Below, piece after piece: positions 1 to 10,361 of a stretch of DNA of 64,000 bases. This DNA is from Chitinophaga arvensicola (GTDB lineage: Bacteria > Bacteroidota > Bacteroidia > Chitinophagales > Chitinophagaceae), in NCBI RefSeq assembly GCF_900110835.1, contig NZ_FOJG01000001.1, positions 372,001 to 436,000 on the forward strand, in the 5' to 3' direction. Position 1 is the first letter of the stretch, and every line of letters starts with the position of its first letter. Both the position numbers and the translations under genes were made by a program. The notes beneath the pieces were generated by a model, which ran no database searches, had not been told where the DNA came from, and saw only the letters and a list, made by a program, of their open reading frames with translations.

Positions 1-35
1 ATCACAAAATCCCTGGTAGTAAAATTTCGGATTGC

Positions 36-1466
36 TTACGCGTATTGTCTTTTCAGCAGATCAGGGTACTCCTGACTTACCTTCAGGATCAGTTCACCGA
101 ACAAGGTATTCACCCATGCAAACCATGGACGGGTGTATTTAGACGGATCATCTTTATGATAGGACTCATGAATAAAGCCGGTCTCCCCATCTGTATTGCG
201 CAATGTTTTAATACAGGAAGCAATTTCCTCTTTATCATGACTGGTCAATGCCCGCATGATGATGCTCATCGGCCAGATATAATCGTTGCCGGTATGCGGA
301 CTACCTACGCCATCACCGTATTTGCCCCTGTAAAACCAGGGTTGGAAATTACTCCATACAAAATGGCGGGAAGCCTGGTACAATGGATCATCGATACCGG
401 TGTATCCCAGGTAAGGGATAGACAACAGGCTTGGTACATTGGTGTCGTCGAGGAACAGGCGATTGCCGAAACCATCCACTTCAAAACCATACATCATGCC
501 CAGCTTTGGATGCTCCACAATAGCGTAGGCTTTGATGGCGCGATCTACCTCATCTGCCAGCGCCATACACTCATGGGCAAAGGCGGTGTCTTTATAAATA
601 GTTTCACTGATTTCCGCCAGCTGGCGCAGGGATACTACGGCAAACATATTGGAAGGAATCAGGAAAGGAAATACCGTAGCATCGTCGGAAGGACGGAAAA
701 TAGAAACGATCAGTCCAACCGGGGAGATAGGATTACCCCAACCGCCATTCGCTACCGTGTCTGACTGGATCGGCGAGTTACGTTGAAATTTATATGGGCC
801 ATGACCATCTTTACGCTGCTGCTCTTTAAATGTTTTCACAATCAACTGGGCCGCCTGTTTGTAACGGGCATCAAACGGGGTGTTGTCGCCGCTGATCTTC
901 CAGTAATTGTAAGACAAACGTACCGGGTAGCAAAGGGAATCGATTTCCCATTTGCGCTCGTGCAACTCCGGTTTCATGGTAGTCAGATCTTTATCCCATT
1001 CGCTGCCGGTAGGCCCTTCGTTGAAGGCGTTGGCATATGGATCGATGAGGATACAGCTGGTCTGTCGATTGATCACCCCAACCACCATTTCTTTCAGCTT
1101 CGCATCATCCTTTACCAGGGGCAGATACGGCCAAACCTGCGCAGAGGAATCACGCAACCACATGGCGTTGATATCTCCGGTGATAACAAACGTATCGGGT
1201 CTGCCATCTACTTTCTTAAAATTAACGGTTGTATCAAGTGTATTAGGGAAGCAGTTTTCAAACAGCCAACCCAGTTTGGTGTCGGCGATCTGAGATTTCA
1301 CTTTCACAATTGTCTTTTCCACTGCATCGCTGGTGAACTTCCGCTTTGCCAGGGGCGGTCTCTGGGAGGTATACCCATTCCAGCCGAATACTGTTTTGGG
1401 CAGTCCAAGCCCAACAACGCCTGCTACCAGGGCGCTGTTCTTAAGAAAATCTCTCCTTGCAACCAT
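36..1466 (-). CDS. Tat-exported GH125 exo-alpha-1,6-mannosidase
   Basis: The 476-residue protein matches glycoside hydrolase family 125 (former DUF1237), whose members remove terminal alpha-1,6-linked mannose. Family landmarks visible are MWLRDSSAQVWPYLPL near residue 102, EIDSLCYPVRLSYNYWK near 173, GNDYIWPMS and GFIHESYHKDD near the C-terminus; the HESY glutamate fits the catalytic base. The N-terminus ARRDFLKNSALVAGVVGLGLP is a twin-arginine signal, so the folded enzyme is probably exported; tatC lies about 58 kb further on. The gene is complete at both ends. No SusC/SusD pair or other glycosidase is adjacent, so this is not visibly a polysaccharide utilisation locus. The family call is confident; the natural substrate is inferred. 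Confidence 0.88.
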   Translation of the reverse strand: MVARRDFLKNSALVAGVVGLGLPKTVFGWNGYTSQRPPLAKRKFTSDAVEKTIVKVKSQIADTKLGWLFENCFPNTLDTTVNFKKVDGRPDTFVITGDINAMWLRDSSAQVWPYLPLVKDDAKLKEMVVGVINRQTSCILIDPYANAFNEGPTGSEWDKDLTTMKPELHERKWEIDSLCYPVRLSYNYWKISGDNTPFDARYKQAAQLIVKTFKEQQRKDGHGPYKFQRNSPIQSDTVANGGWGNPISPVGLIVSIFRPSDDATVFPFLIPSNMFAVVSLRQLAEISETIYKDTAFAHECMALADEVDRAIKAYAIVEHPKLGMMYGFEVDGFGNRLFLDDTNVPSLLSIPYLGYTGIDDPLYQASRHFVWSNFQPWFYRGKYGDGVGSPHTGNDYIWPMSIIMRALTSHDKEEIASCIKTLRNTDGETGFIHESYHKDDPSKYTRPWFAWVNTLFGELILKVSQEYPDLLKRQYA

Positions 1467-1568
1467 AACGTTTTTTGAATTTAGGAAACCCTAAAATAGA
1501 AAAGTTTTGTGGATTTGCTCAATCGATTTATCAAACATCCTCCTTTTCCCTTGCAGAGTAGCCAAAAA

Positions 1569-1633
1569 GGCGGGTGCCGATAGCCTGTCACCAAAGGCTT
1601 AATCACCTTTATCCCCAGTCCACGGCACCCGCC
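1569..1633 (-). terminator. Long-loop terminator after icmF
   Basis: Arms GGCGGGTGCCG (1569-1579) and CGGCACCCGCC (1623-1633) pair perfectly over 11 bp around a 43-nt loop. On the minus strand the hairpin starts 18 nt after the icmF stop and is followed by five T. The loop has its own short complementary stretches (AGCC with GGCT; AAAGG with CCTTT). Confidence 0.7.
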
Positions 1634-1651
1634 CTGAATGATATTTTAAGA

Positions 1652-4600
1652 CTACATATTTCTCCTATACTGTCCGCCTACTTCATACAGCGCATGTGTG
1701 ATCTGGCCCAGTGAGCAATGCTTCACTGTGTCCATCAGTTCTGCGAAGAGGTTCCCGTTACTCACCGCTACCTGCTGCAGTTGTTTCAGTGCTGTAGCGC
1801 TTTTATGTTGATGCCGTTGCTGGAAAGCCTCCAGGGTGTGGATCTGGAACTCTTTTTCTTCGGTAGTAGAGCGGATCACCTCTGCCGGGATAATGGTGGG
1901 TGAACCATTCTTATTCAGGAAAGTATTAACGCCTACTATCGGGAATTCACCGGTATGTTTCAGCGATTCATAATACAGGCTTTCTTCCTGGATTTTGTTA
2001 CGCTGATACATTCTTTCCATAGCGCCTAACACGCCACCACGCTCGGTGATGCGGTTAAACTCTGTGAGTACGGCTTCTTCCACCAGGTCTGTCAGTTCTT
2101 CGATAAAGAAGGCGCCCTGTACCGGATTTTCGTTTTTAGCGGTACCCAGTTCACGGTTAATGATCAACTGTATGGCCATGGCCCTTCTAACACTTTCTTC
2201 TGTAGGCGTGGTAATGGCTTCGTCGTATGCGTTTGTATGTAAAGAGTTACAGTTATCGTAGATCGCATACAACGCCTGTAGCGTGGTACGGATATCGTTG
2301 AAATCAATTTCCTGTGCGTGCAGACTACGCCCGGAAGTCTGGATATGATATTTCAGTTTTTGTGAACGATCATTTCCTTTGTACTTGTATTTGATCGCCT
2401 TCGCCCAGATACGACGGGCTACGCGGCCAATCACCGCATATTCAGGATCCATTCCATTGCTGAAAAAGAACGAGAGATTAGGCGCAAAGTCATCAATGTT
2501 CATACCGCGACTCAGGTAATACTCCACATAGGTAAAACCGTTGGCCAGCGTGAACGCCAGCTGCGTAATAGGATTGGCGCCTGCTTCTGCGATATGATAA
2601 CCGGAGATGCTGACAGAGTAGAAGTTGCGGACTTTCTGCGTGATGAAATATTCCTGCACATCGCCCATCAGTTTCAATGCAAATTCTGTAGAGAAGATGC
2701 AGGTGTTCTGTGCCTGGTCTTCCTTCAGGATATCTGCCTGTACTGTACCACGTACCGTGCTGAGGGCATGTGCTTTGATTTTCTCATACACCTCCCTGTC
2801 CAGTACTTCTTCTCCCGAAATACCCAACAGCTGTAAACCCAGACCATCGTTACCTGCGGGCAGGTCGCCGGCGTAGTGTGGCAGCGGATGGTCTTTGAAT
2901 TTATTCTTGATGAGGGCCTGTACTTTTTCAGTCAGTCCCTGCTCTTTGATATATTTTTCACATTGCTGATCAATGGCGGCATTCATAAAAAACGCCAGCA
3001 GTATAGGCGCCGGGCCATTGATGGTCATTGATACGGAAGTTTTTGGATCACAGAGATCAAAACCGCTGTATAATTTCTTTGCATCATCCACGGTGGCGAT
3101 GCTTACACCTGAGTTACCTACTTTACCGTAAATATCCGGTCTTACTGCCGGGTCTTCACCGTATAGCGTAACGCTGTCGAATGCAGTAGACAAGCGCTTT
3201 GCCGGCTGATCGAGCGATACATAGTGAAAACGTTTATTGGTTCTTTCCGGTCCGCCTTCGCCGGCGAACATACGGGTTGGATCCTCACCTTCGCGTTTTA
3301 GTGGGAATACACCCGCAGCATATGGAAACTCACCGGGCAGGTTTTCCGTAAGCTGCCAACGGAGAATATCGCCCCAGTCTTTGTATTTCGGCAACGATAC
3401 TTTGGGTATGCGGCTATGGCTCAGACTTTCGCTGAACAGCGGCAGTTTGATCACTTTATCACGAACCTGGAATTCGTAGAAGTCGGCGGTATATTTCTTT
3501 ACCAGTGCCGGCCATTCTTCCACAAGTTTTTTGCATTCAGGATGCAGTGATTTTTCCAGGTGTGCTTTAATATCGGCCAGTGCAGCGGCGGTTGCCGGTT
3601 GCAATGCCATTACGCCTTCTATTTGATATAACTGTGTAGCCAGTTTGCATTGTTCATCTACCCATTTGCTGTAATCACCAATGGCTTCGGTGATTTCAGC
3701 GAGGTAGCGCACACGGGCAGGAGGAATGATCTGAGATTTGGTAGAGGTAGACTTGATGGTTTCATGCGCCATGGGACCAAAGCTGGCGCCGGTTTTTTCT
3801 TCTACTTTCTCCATCACTTTTTCAAAAAGCAGGTTGATGCCTGCATCGTTGAACTGGGAAGCGATAGAACCTACCACCGGTAATTCTTCCTCTTTCGCAT
3901 TCCAGAGGTTGTGATTCCGCTTGTATTGTTTACGTACATCGTGCAAAGCATCGAGTGCGCCGGCCTTATCGAATTTATTAATGGCAATTACATCTGCATA
4001 ATCCAGCATGTTGATTTTCTCCAGCTGGGAGGCCGCGCCGTATTCCGGTGTCATCACATAAAGCGATACATCACAGTAATCGGTGATGGCAGTGTCGCTC
4101 TGGCCTATACCGGATGTTTCCAGGATGATAAAATCATATGCAGCGAGTTTGCAGATATCGATGGCTTCCTGGATATGTTCGCTGATAGCTTTATCACTTT
4201 CGCGGGTAGCCAGGGAGCGCATGTAGGCGCGGGGGTGATGGATGGAGTTCATCCTGATCCTGTCGCCCAGTAAAGCGCCGCCGGTTTTCTTCTTGGACGG
4301 ATCCACGGAGATAACGGCAACGGTTTTATCGGAGGTATGATTGAGGTAGCGGCGTACCAGTTCATCGGTAACACTGCTTTTACCGGCGCCACCGGTGCCG
4401 GTGATACCCAATACCGGCGATTTATCTGCATCGGCGGTGGTGTGGGTGATGTGTGCGCCCGCTGTATCATCTACGGTAACGGCGGTTCTGGCTTTTTGCC
4501 CGTTGAGCAAGGCCACCGGCATATCGTTTTCTGCCAGGCTGATGGCCCTGGCAATAATTTTCGGATTCTTATCTGCCTGTAATTGCGGGATGTCTTCCAC

Positions 4601-5053
4601 GTTGCTGCCGCTGGTCAGCGGCTTGATGGCAATATCACATTGATTGATCAGGTCTTCAATCATGCCTTCCAATCCCATCTGCCGACCATCATCGGGCGAG
4701 TAAAGACGTGCAATGCCATATGCATGCAGCTCCGCTATTTCCACCGGCAGGATGGTACCACCACCACCACCGAAGATCTTGATGTGACCGCAGCCTTTCT
4801 GCTGCAGCAGGTCGTACATGTATTTGAAGAACTCTACGTGTCCTCCCTGGTAAGAAGTAACCGCTATTCCCTGCGCGTCTTCCTGGATGGCACAGTCTAC
4901 AATTTCTGCTGCGGAGCGGTTATGCCCCAGGTGAATGACTTCGGCTCCCTTTGCCTGCATAATGCGCCGCATAATATTGATGGCCGCATCATGACCGTCG
5001 AATAAAGCTGCTGCAGTTACAATGCGAACCTTATGTTGTGGTGTATAAGACAT
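1652..5053 (-). CDS. icmF: Fused isobutyryl-CoA mutase IcmF (B12 domain, G3E GTPase, mutase)
   Basis: This 1133-residue protein joins three modules. The N-terminal cobalamin-binding domain carries [19 protein letters not shown] and HLGHNRSA. A MeaB-type chaperone GTPase follows, with P-loop GTGGAGKSS. The last ~550 residues are the methylmalonyl/isobutyryl-CoA mutase TIM barrel ([30 protein letters not shown]). The order B12 domain, GTPase, large subunit is diagnostic of IcmF, which interconverts isobutyryl-CoA and n-butyryl-CoA using adenosylcobalamin, with its reactivating chaperone built in. I chose ATG 5053 ([12 protein letters not shown]), where homology starts; ATG 5077 in the same frame is possible and has an AGGAAG-like sequence upstream. 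A terminator follows and a 635-bp gap precedes it. Methylmalonyl- or pivalyl-CoA activity cannot be ruled out by eye. Confidence 0.92.
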   Translation of the reverse strand: MSYTPQHKVRIVTAAALFDGHDAAINIMRRIMQAKGAEVIHLGHNRSAAEIVDCAIQEDAQGIAVTSYQGGHVEFFKYMYDLLQQKGCGHIKIFGGGGGTILPVEIAELHAYGIARLYSPDDGRQMGLEGMIEDLINQCDIAIKPLTSGSNVEDIPQLQADKNPKIIARAISLAENDMPVALLNGQKARTAVTVDDTAGAHITHTTADADKSPVLGITGTGGAGKSSVTDELVRRYLNHTSDKTVAVISVDPSKKKTGGALLGDRIRMNSIHHPRAYMRSLATRESDKAISEHIQEAIDICKLAAYDFIILETSGIGQSDTAITDYCDVSLYVMTPEYGAASQLEKINMLDYADVIAINKFDKAGALDALHDVRKQYKRNHNLWNAKEEELPVVGSIASQFNDAGINLLFEKVMEKVEEKTGASFGPMAHETIKSTSTKSQIIPPARVRYLAEITEAIGDYSKWVDEQCKLATQLYQIEGVMALQPATAAALADIKAHLEKSLHPECKKLVEEWPALVKKYTADFYEFQVRDKVIKLPLFSESLSHSRIPKVSLPKYKDWGDILRWQLTENLPGEFPYAAGVFPLKREGEDPTRMFAGEGGPERTNKRFHYVSLDQPAKRLSTAFDSVTLYGEDPAVRPDIYGKVGNSGVSIATVDDAKKLYSGFDLCDPKTSVSMTINGPAPILLAFFMNAAIDQQCEKYIKEQGLTEKVQALIKNKFKDHPLPHYAGDLPAGNDGLGLQLLGISGEEVLDREVYEKIKAHALSTVRGTVQADILKEDQAQNTCIFSTEFALKLMGDVQEYFITQKVRNFYSVSISGYHIAEAGANPITQLAFTLANGFTYVEYYLSRGMNIDDFAPNLSFFFSNGMDPEYAVIGRVARRIWAKAIKYKYKGNDRSQKLKYHIQTSGRSLHAQEIDFNDIRTTLQALYAIYDNCNSLHTNAYDEAITTPTEESVRRAMAIQLIINRELGTAKNENPVQGAFFIEELTDLVEEAVLTEFNRITERGGVLGAMERMYQRNKIQEESLYYESLKHTGEFPIVGVNTFLNKNGSPTIIPAEVIRSTTEEKEFQIHTLEAFQQRHQHKSATALKQLQQVAVSNGNLFAELMDTVKHCSLGQITHALYEVGGQYRRNM

Positions 5054-5688
5054 ATCAATTACCGGATTTTTGACCATGGCCACCTGCTTCCTGCAGGGAA
5101 CCAGCGAAGAATGCAAGTTACGGAAAATGCAGCTGAAATGCTGGCATAGCGCGGGTTTAAACAGAATTAGAATTGATTGAACAGCTTCCTGATCTTGTTG
5201 CAAATTTTTTAACTGATCGGGAATTAGGTTAGTATTTCCCTAAAACAACTTTCCCTTGTACAAGTCTGCACAAGGGAAAGCGTAAAATAAAGACACAAGG
5301 CAGTAATGCTTAGCAGTCTTATGTTTCATAACGTGGAACTATAAAATCAAACTAGTGATAATGATTTATAGTCTTTCAATCTTATTAAATGGAATTTTTC
5401 TACATACGATAAACAAAACGAAAACACTTCTGGCGAATAGTTAAATTTTGGTTTTACTTCTGATAAAATGTCTGCTTCTTAGGATGTGTATATCTTACAC
5501 AATCTTACTTAAAGTTTTGTTAAAAACAAAACTTTTTTTCCATTTCGATAGAAAATTAACCCTGCAAATTTTTTGCAAAGGATGCAGGTCTCAAATCCTT
5601 TATAGCAAAGGATTTTCGCCACATTAAAATTAACCAAAATGAGGAATTACCGGAAAGTGAGGGCTAAAAAAGTACCATACCTGCGCGA
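5054..5688. other. Non-coding gap upstream of icmF with two inverted repeats
   Basis: No credible gene is visible. Two perfect inverted repeats stand out. CTTTCCCTTGT (5249-5259) pairs with ACAAGGGAAAG (5270-5280), and its inner edge forms the 10-bp palindrome CTTGTACAAG (5255-5264). AAAGTTTTGTT (5511-5521) pairs with AACAAAACTTT (5525-5535), followed by T on the plus strand. The first lies about 200 bp upstream of the icmF ATG, consistent with an operator or leader structure. The icmF promoter should be in this region, but I found no clean TAnnTTTG match on the minus strand. Confidence 0.5.
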
Positions 5689-6408
5689 TTAGAAGCCAAT
5701 ACCGAGGTAACGCTTCTTCCGCTGGTCATATTTGTCGAAATTAAATTTGTAGAGCTTCGCAGGGCGATGTGGTACATCTTCTTCTTCTTCATTCAAATCC
5801 ATCAGCAGATCCATCGATAAAAACTTCTTCCGGAAGTTGCGACGGTCCAGTTCCATATCAAGAATAGCTTCATAAAGATTCTGCAGTTCGCGAAGGGAAA
5901 ACTTACGGGGCAAGAGATTAAAGCCGATGGGCTGTACCAGTACCTGCTGTTTCAACCGCTCATGACAGGTATCCAGGATCTGTTTATGGTCAAACGCCAT
6001 ATCGTGCAGGTCTTTCACGCTATGCCAGTGCAGTTCATTGTTACTCATCTTCAATTCCACATGCTCAATATTCACGAGGGAATAATAAGCCACGGTGATG
6101 ACCCTCCCGGCGGGATGACGCTCAACCGCACCAAAAGTCTGCACCTGTTCCATGTACACGTTTTCCAGGCCGGTACGGGCTTTCAGTACCCGGTAGGCGG
6201 CTTCGTCTAATTCCTCGTCCGGCCGCACAATGTCGCCCAGCAAAGACCACTTCCCTTTGTATTCTTTGAGATCAGACTCTATCAGTAAAACTTTCAGCTC
6301 ATCATTATTGAAGCCGAAAATGACACAGTCTACCGAAATGGCCACGTTGAAATAATCCTTTATTTCAACAAGGTGCGTGTTGATGTTCTTGGTGTACATA
6401 GACATCAT
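5689..6408 (-). CDS. Nudix-fold transcriptional regulator (NrtR/AraR-like), catalytically degenerate
   Basis: The 239-residue protein has an N-terminal Nudix domain (about 18-150; VDCVIFGFNNDELKVLLIE, then GDIVRPDEELDEAAYRVLKA) and a C-terminal winged-helix region (about 165-235; FSLRELQNLYEAILDMELDRRNFRKK). This is the layout of NrtR-family regulators, which use the Nudix fold to sense a nucleotide-sugar or ADP-ribose ligand. In the Nudix box (58-81) the catalytic glutamates are lost: R73 is followed by V74, and A77-R78 replace the EE pair, so hydrolysis is unlikely. The gene is divergent from ligA. The target is unknown; icmF lies downstream on the same strand, 635 bp away. Alternative starts at 6405 and 6399 exist. 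Confidence 0.8.
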   Translation of the reverse strand: MMSMYTKNINTHLVEIKDYFNVAISVDCVIFGFNNDELKVLLIESDLKEYKGKWSLLGDIVRPDEELDEAAYRVLKARTGLENVYMEQVQTFGAVERHPAGRVITVAYYSLVNIEHVELKMSNNELHWHSVKDLHDMAFDHKQILDTCHERLKQQVLVQPIGFNLLPRKFSLRELQNLYEAILDMELDRRNFRKKFLSMDLLMDLNEEEEDVPHRPAKLYKFNFDKYDQRKKRYLGIGF

Positions 6409-6573
6409 AAAGACGTGGAATTACAGATAAACTCAGTTATTCGATAACGCGCGGAACTATATCCAAATGAAAGAAAAAAATGTCACATTTAAAACAAAAG
6501 TGCCCGGATTTTTTTGAACAGATATCCCTAACCTGAAAGATAAGTTTAAATTTACGGTTCAGTTATATCAATT

Positions 6574-8691
6574 ATGTACACAAAGGAGATAGAAATAACC
6601 CTGACGCAGCTGGCAAAAGATCTGCTCAGTCACTTACAGCAGCAGCAACTGCTGCAATCCATTGATGAAACCCTGGATGCCCTTCGTCGCGTTATCAGCT
6701 ATAATGACTGGCGCTACTACGTACAAAGTGAACCGGTAATCAGTGACTATGAATACGACCAGTTGTTTGCCTGGCTGAAAAAACTGGAAGGAGAGCACCC
6801 GGAGCTGATTACGGCCGACTCCCCTACCCAGCGCGTGGCACAGGGACTTACCAAAGAATTTATCACCGTACCGCACCTGGTACCCATGCTCAGCCTGGAA
6901 AATTCCTACAATGCAGACGACCTGCTCGATTGGGACCGGAAGGCACGTGAGAGTACAGGTCTCCCTGAAATAGAATACTGCATCGAACCGAAGTTCGATG
7001 GCGCCAGCATTTCACTGATATATGAAGATGATCGCCTGTCGCGCGGCGCCACCCGTGGCGATGGCGTTGCAGGAGAAGATATTACCACCAACATCAAACA
7101 GATCCGCTCCATCCCGCTGTCTGCCAGCTTTTCCAAATATGGTATTCACCAGATAGAAATACGCGGAGAAGTGCTGATCAATAAAAACACCTTCAAAGCT
7201 TTCAACGATAAACGCATTGCTGACAACCAGCCACCACTGGCCAATCCGCGTAACGCTGCCTCCGGCTCGCTGCGGATGGTAGATCCCAATGAGGTAGCCA
7301 AACGCGGACTCGAAGCCTTTCTGTATCACATGAGCTACCACAACATGAACCGGGGACAAACCGAACCTGATGCGCTCAAAACGCATAGCGGTACGCTGGA
7401 CCTGTTATCTACGCTGGGTTTCCGCAGTCCGGCGAAAGAGAAGAAAGTGGTGAAGGGCATCGACAAAGTAATTGACTATGTACTGCAATTCGAAACGGAA
7501 CGTGATAACCTTCCCTACGAAATTGACGGCATGGTGATCAAGGTAAATGACTACGACCTGCAGGACCGGCTGGGTATGACCACCCACCATCCACGCTGGG
7601 CCATCGCCTATAAATTTAAAGCCCGGCAGGCTACCAGTAAACTCCGCAGCGTAGAGTTCCAGGTGGGCCGTACCGGCTCTATCACGCCAGTAGCAAAGAT
7701 TGACCCGGTGCCTATTGGTGGCGTAACCGTAGGCTCTATCTCTCTTTTCAACGAAGAAGTGATCAAAGAAAAAGACCTGAAACTGGGCGATACCGTACTG
7801 GTAGAAAGAGCAGGAGATGTGATCCCCTACATCGTGAAATCGGTCGCCGATCTGCGCGATGGCAGCGAAACAGACATCGTGTTCCCCACAAACTGCCCGG
7901 TGTGCCACGATAAACTGGTAAAACCGGAAGGCGAAAGCGTATGGCGTTGTACCAACATCAACTGCGAAGCACAGGTAGTGGAAAGGATGATCCACTTCGT
8001 GAGCAAGGATGCCATGGACATCAAAAGCTTTGGTGAAAGCAATGTGCGCAAGTTCTTTTTATTAGGACTGCTAAAAGATATACCCGGCATTTATGAGCTG
8101 GATTTCGAAAAGATAGGCGCGCTCGAAGGCTTTGGTAAAAAATCACTGACCAATCTGCAGGCAGCGATTGAGCAATCCAAAACGCAGCCGCTGCACCGCC
8201 TGATCTTCGGATTAGGGATCCGGTATGTAGGTGAAACCACCGCCAAAACCCTGGCCAACGCCGTACATCATATCATGGACCTGCAGAACTGGACAGAAGA
8301 ACAGATCCTGGCGCTGGAAGATATCGGACCAAAAGTAGCAGGCTCTATCCGCCTGTTCTTCGCCAACAACGACAACATCGAGATGTTGAATAAACTGGCT
8401 GCGCTGGGCATCAACATGGAAAATACAAAAAGATCCACTTCCGAAGCGTCAGGTAACCTGAACGGACAAACGTTTTTATTCACCGGTACTTTGCATAAAC
8501 TGAAACGCAGTGATGCAGAAGAAATGGTAGAAAAAGAAGGTGGTAAAATTGTGAGTGGGGTGAGCAGCAAACTCAACTACCTGGTAGTTGGCGACGATGC
8601 CGGCAGTAAACTGGAAAAAGCCAAGAAGATCAATACCATCAAGATCCTGTCGGAAGATGAATTCCTGCAGCTACTGGCGGTGAATAGTTAA
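6574..8691 (+). CDS. ligA: NAD-dependent DNA ligase LigA
   Basis: The 705-residue protein shows the whole LigA order: an Ia domain (SYNDWRYYVQSEPVISDYEYD), the adenylation motif CIEPKFDGAS with nucleotide-accepting Lys140, the OB fold, a four-cysteine zinc finger (CPVC ... CTNINC), a helix-hairpin-helix region (GFGKKSLTNL, LEDIGPKVAGSI) and a C-terminal BRCT domain (FLFTGTL ... LSEDEFLQLL). It seals nicks in DNA replication and repair using NAD+. The start gives about 30 residues more than many LigA proteins before the Ia domain; no later ATG fits better. The gene opens a plus-strand pair with tadA. Confidence 0.97.
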   Translation: MYTKEIEITLTQLAKDLLSHLQQQQLLQSIDETLDALRRVISYNDWRYYVQSEPVISDYEYDQLFAWLKKLEGEHPELITADSPTQRVAQGLTKEFITVPHLVPMLSLENSYNADDLLDWDRKARESTGLPEIEYCIEPKFDGASISLIYEDDRLSRGATRGDGVAGEDITTNIKQIRSIPLSASFSKYGIHQIEIRGEVLINKNTFKAFNDKRIADNQPPLANPRNAASGSLRMVDPNEVAKRGLEAFLYHMSYHNMNRGQTEPDALKTHSGTLDLLSTLGFRSPAKEKKVVKGIDKVIDYVLQFETERDNLPYEIDGMVIKVNDYDLQDRLGMTTHHPRWAIAYKFKARQATSKLRSVEFQVGRTGSITPVAKIDPVPIGGVTVGSISLFNEEVIKEKDLKLGDTVLVERAGDVIPYIVKSVADLRDGSETDIVFPTNCPVCHDKLVKPEGESVWRCTNINCEAQVVERMIHFVSKDAMDIKSFGESNVRKFFLLGLLKDIPGIYELDFEKIGALEGFGKKSLTNLQAAIEQSKTQPLHRLIFGLGIRYVGETTAKTLANAVHHIMDLQNWTEEQILALEDIGPKVAGSIRLFFANNDNIEMLNKLAALGINMENTKRSTSEASGNLNGQTFLFTGTLHKLKRSDAEEMVEKEGGKIVSGVSSKLNYLVVGDDAGSKLEKAKKINTIKILSEDEFLQLLAVNS

Positions 8692-8795
8692 AGGATTGAT
8701 TTTCCTTTTTTCTTACAACTACACAACATCATTTGACAGCGGTTGGCTATCAGCTTTTGCAGCTAATAGTTAACCGCTAAAAGTTAACAGCTATT

Positions 8796-9233
8796 ATGAC
8801 GGACGAACATTTTATGCGGCAGGCCATGCAGGAAGCACGCAAGGCCTTTGAAGACGGAGAAGTACCTATCGGGGCGGTAGTAGTATTGAACAACCGCATT
8901 ATAGGCCGTGGTTATAACCATGTGGAAAGATTAAACGACTGTACGGCACATGCGGAAATGATAGCTTTAACAGCCGCATTCAATACATTGGGCAGTAAAT
9001 ACCTGATGGAAGCTACGTTATATGTAACGGTGGAGCCTTGCCTGATGTGCGCGGGAGCGCTTTACTGGAGTAAGATCGGCAGGATTGTATATGCAGTGGC
9101 AGATGATAAGAACAGCTACCGGAGAGCTACCGGAGACCGGTCCCCGTTTCATCCGAAAACAAAACTGGAAGCCGGTCCGTGCAGCGAAGAAAGTTTACAA
9201 CTAATGAAAACTTTCTTTGAACAAAGAAGATAA
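8796..9233 (+). CDS. tadA: tRNA adenosine(34) deaminase TadA
   Basis: The 145-residue cytidine/adenosine deaminase-fold protein converts A34 of tRNA-Arg(ACG) to inosine. Zinc ligands and the catalytic glutamate are present: His52 and Glu54 in CTAHAEMIAL, and Cys82 and Cys85 in EPCLMCAGALYWS. The C-terminal FHPKTKLEAGPCSEES resembles TadA more than guanine deaminase. The stop codon (9231-9233) abuts the stop of the convergent SPFH gene (9234-9236) with no spacer. The 104-bp gap from ligA contains repeated gctaa/gttaa words and no gene. Confidence 0.92.
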   Translation: MTDEHFMRQAMQEARKAFEDGEVPIGAVVVLNNRIIGRGYNHVERLNDCTAHAEMIALTAAFNTLGSKYLMEATLYVTVEPCLMCAGALYWSKIGRIVYAVADDKNSYRRATGDRSPFHPKTKLEAGPCSEESLQLMKTFFEQRR

Positions 9234-10163
9234 TTATTTCTTGCTGGAATCCATGAGTTTATTCATGCCCATCATCTGTTTCATGGTATGATCCATTCCT
9301 TCAGAAGAACCATCCAGGAAGATGACGTTTCCTTTTGAATTTTCAGCAAAGTGCTTGATCGCTTCTGTCCACATGGAGAACAGGATCACAGAAGTATCCA
9401 GGTTGGCCTGCTGCATTTCTTTGGCAGCCATGCTCATACCCTTGGCCACTTCTTCCCGGAACAGGGCCACACCCATACCTCGCAGCTGAGCGGCCTGGCG
9501 CTCTGCTTCTGCGGCGATCTTAATCGCGTTACCATCTGCTTCCGCTGCTTTTGTTTTAGTGATCAGTAATGCCTGACCTTCGTTTTCAGCTGCTGCTTTC
9601 AGGTTATTGGAGGCTACTACCTGTGCCATGGATTTCATGATAACTTCATCGAAAGTGATATCGTTCATCTGGAGATCCAACAGATGGAAGCCCCATTCTT
9701 CCAGGGTTTTATCGATCTGTTCTTTTACGTGTTCTGTGATGTCTTTACGCAGACCCAGCACTTCCGCCTGTCTTTTTGTAGCTACGAATCCACGGATAGA
9801 TCCTTCAATGGTACGCACGAGCGCCTGCATGAAGCTTCTTTCATCCATAAATTTAAAGGCAACATTTTTCAGCGTTTCTTCTTCCTGGTTCCATACGGCA
9901 TACAGGAGCATCGCTTTGAAATACACATTGGCCTGATCGATAGTGATCGCCTGGAATTCCAGTTCCACAGAGCGGTTCTGGATAGATACCCGTTTGAAAA
10001 CTTTTTCAATAATGGGTATTTTCCAGTTCAGCCCTGGAAAGAGTACACGGTTGTATTTACCGAAGATGGTAGTCACAGCAATGTTTCCCTGCTGCACTGT
10101 AACAAACGATGATAGTATGACGACTAAAGCCAGCACTACTAACACGATCCAGATAACATTCAT
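9234..10163 (-). CDS. SPFH/Band 7 (stomatin-prohibitin) membrane protein
   Basis: The 309-residue protein has one N-terminal transmembrane helix (VIWIVLVVLALVVILSSFVTV) followed by a Band 7 domain (VQQGNIAVTTIFGKYNRVLFPGLNWKIP) and an alanine/glutamate-rich coiled coil (AAENEGQALLITKTKAAEADGNAIKIAAEAERQAA, about residues 187-222). Family members form ring-like membrane scaffolds that organise lipid microdomains or regulate proteases. No NfeD or FtsH partner gene is adjacent, so the specific role is unknown. The gene ends exactly where tadA ends, on the opposite strand. Confidence 0.85.
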   Translation of the reverse strand: MNVIWIVLVVLALVVILSSFVTVQQGNIAVTTIFGKYNRVLFPGLNWKIPIIEKVFKRVSIQNRSVELEFQAITIDQANVYFKAMLLYAVWNQEEETLKNVAFKFMDERSFMQALVRTIEGSIRGFVATKRQAEVLGLRKDITEHVKEQIDKTLEEWGFHLLDLQMNDITFDEVIMKSMAQVVASNNLKAAAENEGQALLITKTKAAEADGNAIKIAAEAERQAAQLRGMGVALFREEVAKGMSMAAKEMQQANLDTSVILFSMWTEAIKHFAENSKGNVIFLDGSSEGMDHTMKQMMGMNKLMDSSKK

Positions 10164-10361
10164 AGCTCGATTGTTTTAGGTAGGGTTTAAGCTAGTAAAT
10201 ATAATGAAATAAAGCCAACAGGCAGAGTCGGGCATAGTAATCCCTTCGGATATGTAATCGAAGCGTACCGGTGTGGAGAAAAAAGAAATAGAACAATGGA
10301 TGAAAACTGAGCTTAAAAACACAACGAATGAATACTAAAAAAAGTTTAAGTCAGTAATCCT

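Noticed and set aside
45..1478. Long plus-strand open frames opposite the GH125 gene
   Set aside because: They are antisense to a well-supported glycosidase and have no family features; typical shadow frames of a high-coding region.
5511..5539. Plus-strand hairpin followed by T, as a terminator
   Set aside because: The T-run is on the plus strand, but no plus-strand gene lies upstream, so termination there is not supported; kept only as an inverted repeat in the gap entry.
8700..8795. Repeated gttaac/gctaa words before tadA as an operator or repeat array
   Set aside because: The words are short and irregular, and similar text occurs in other gaps (about 23700-23790); no clear unit.
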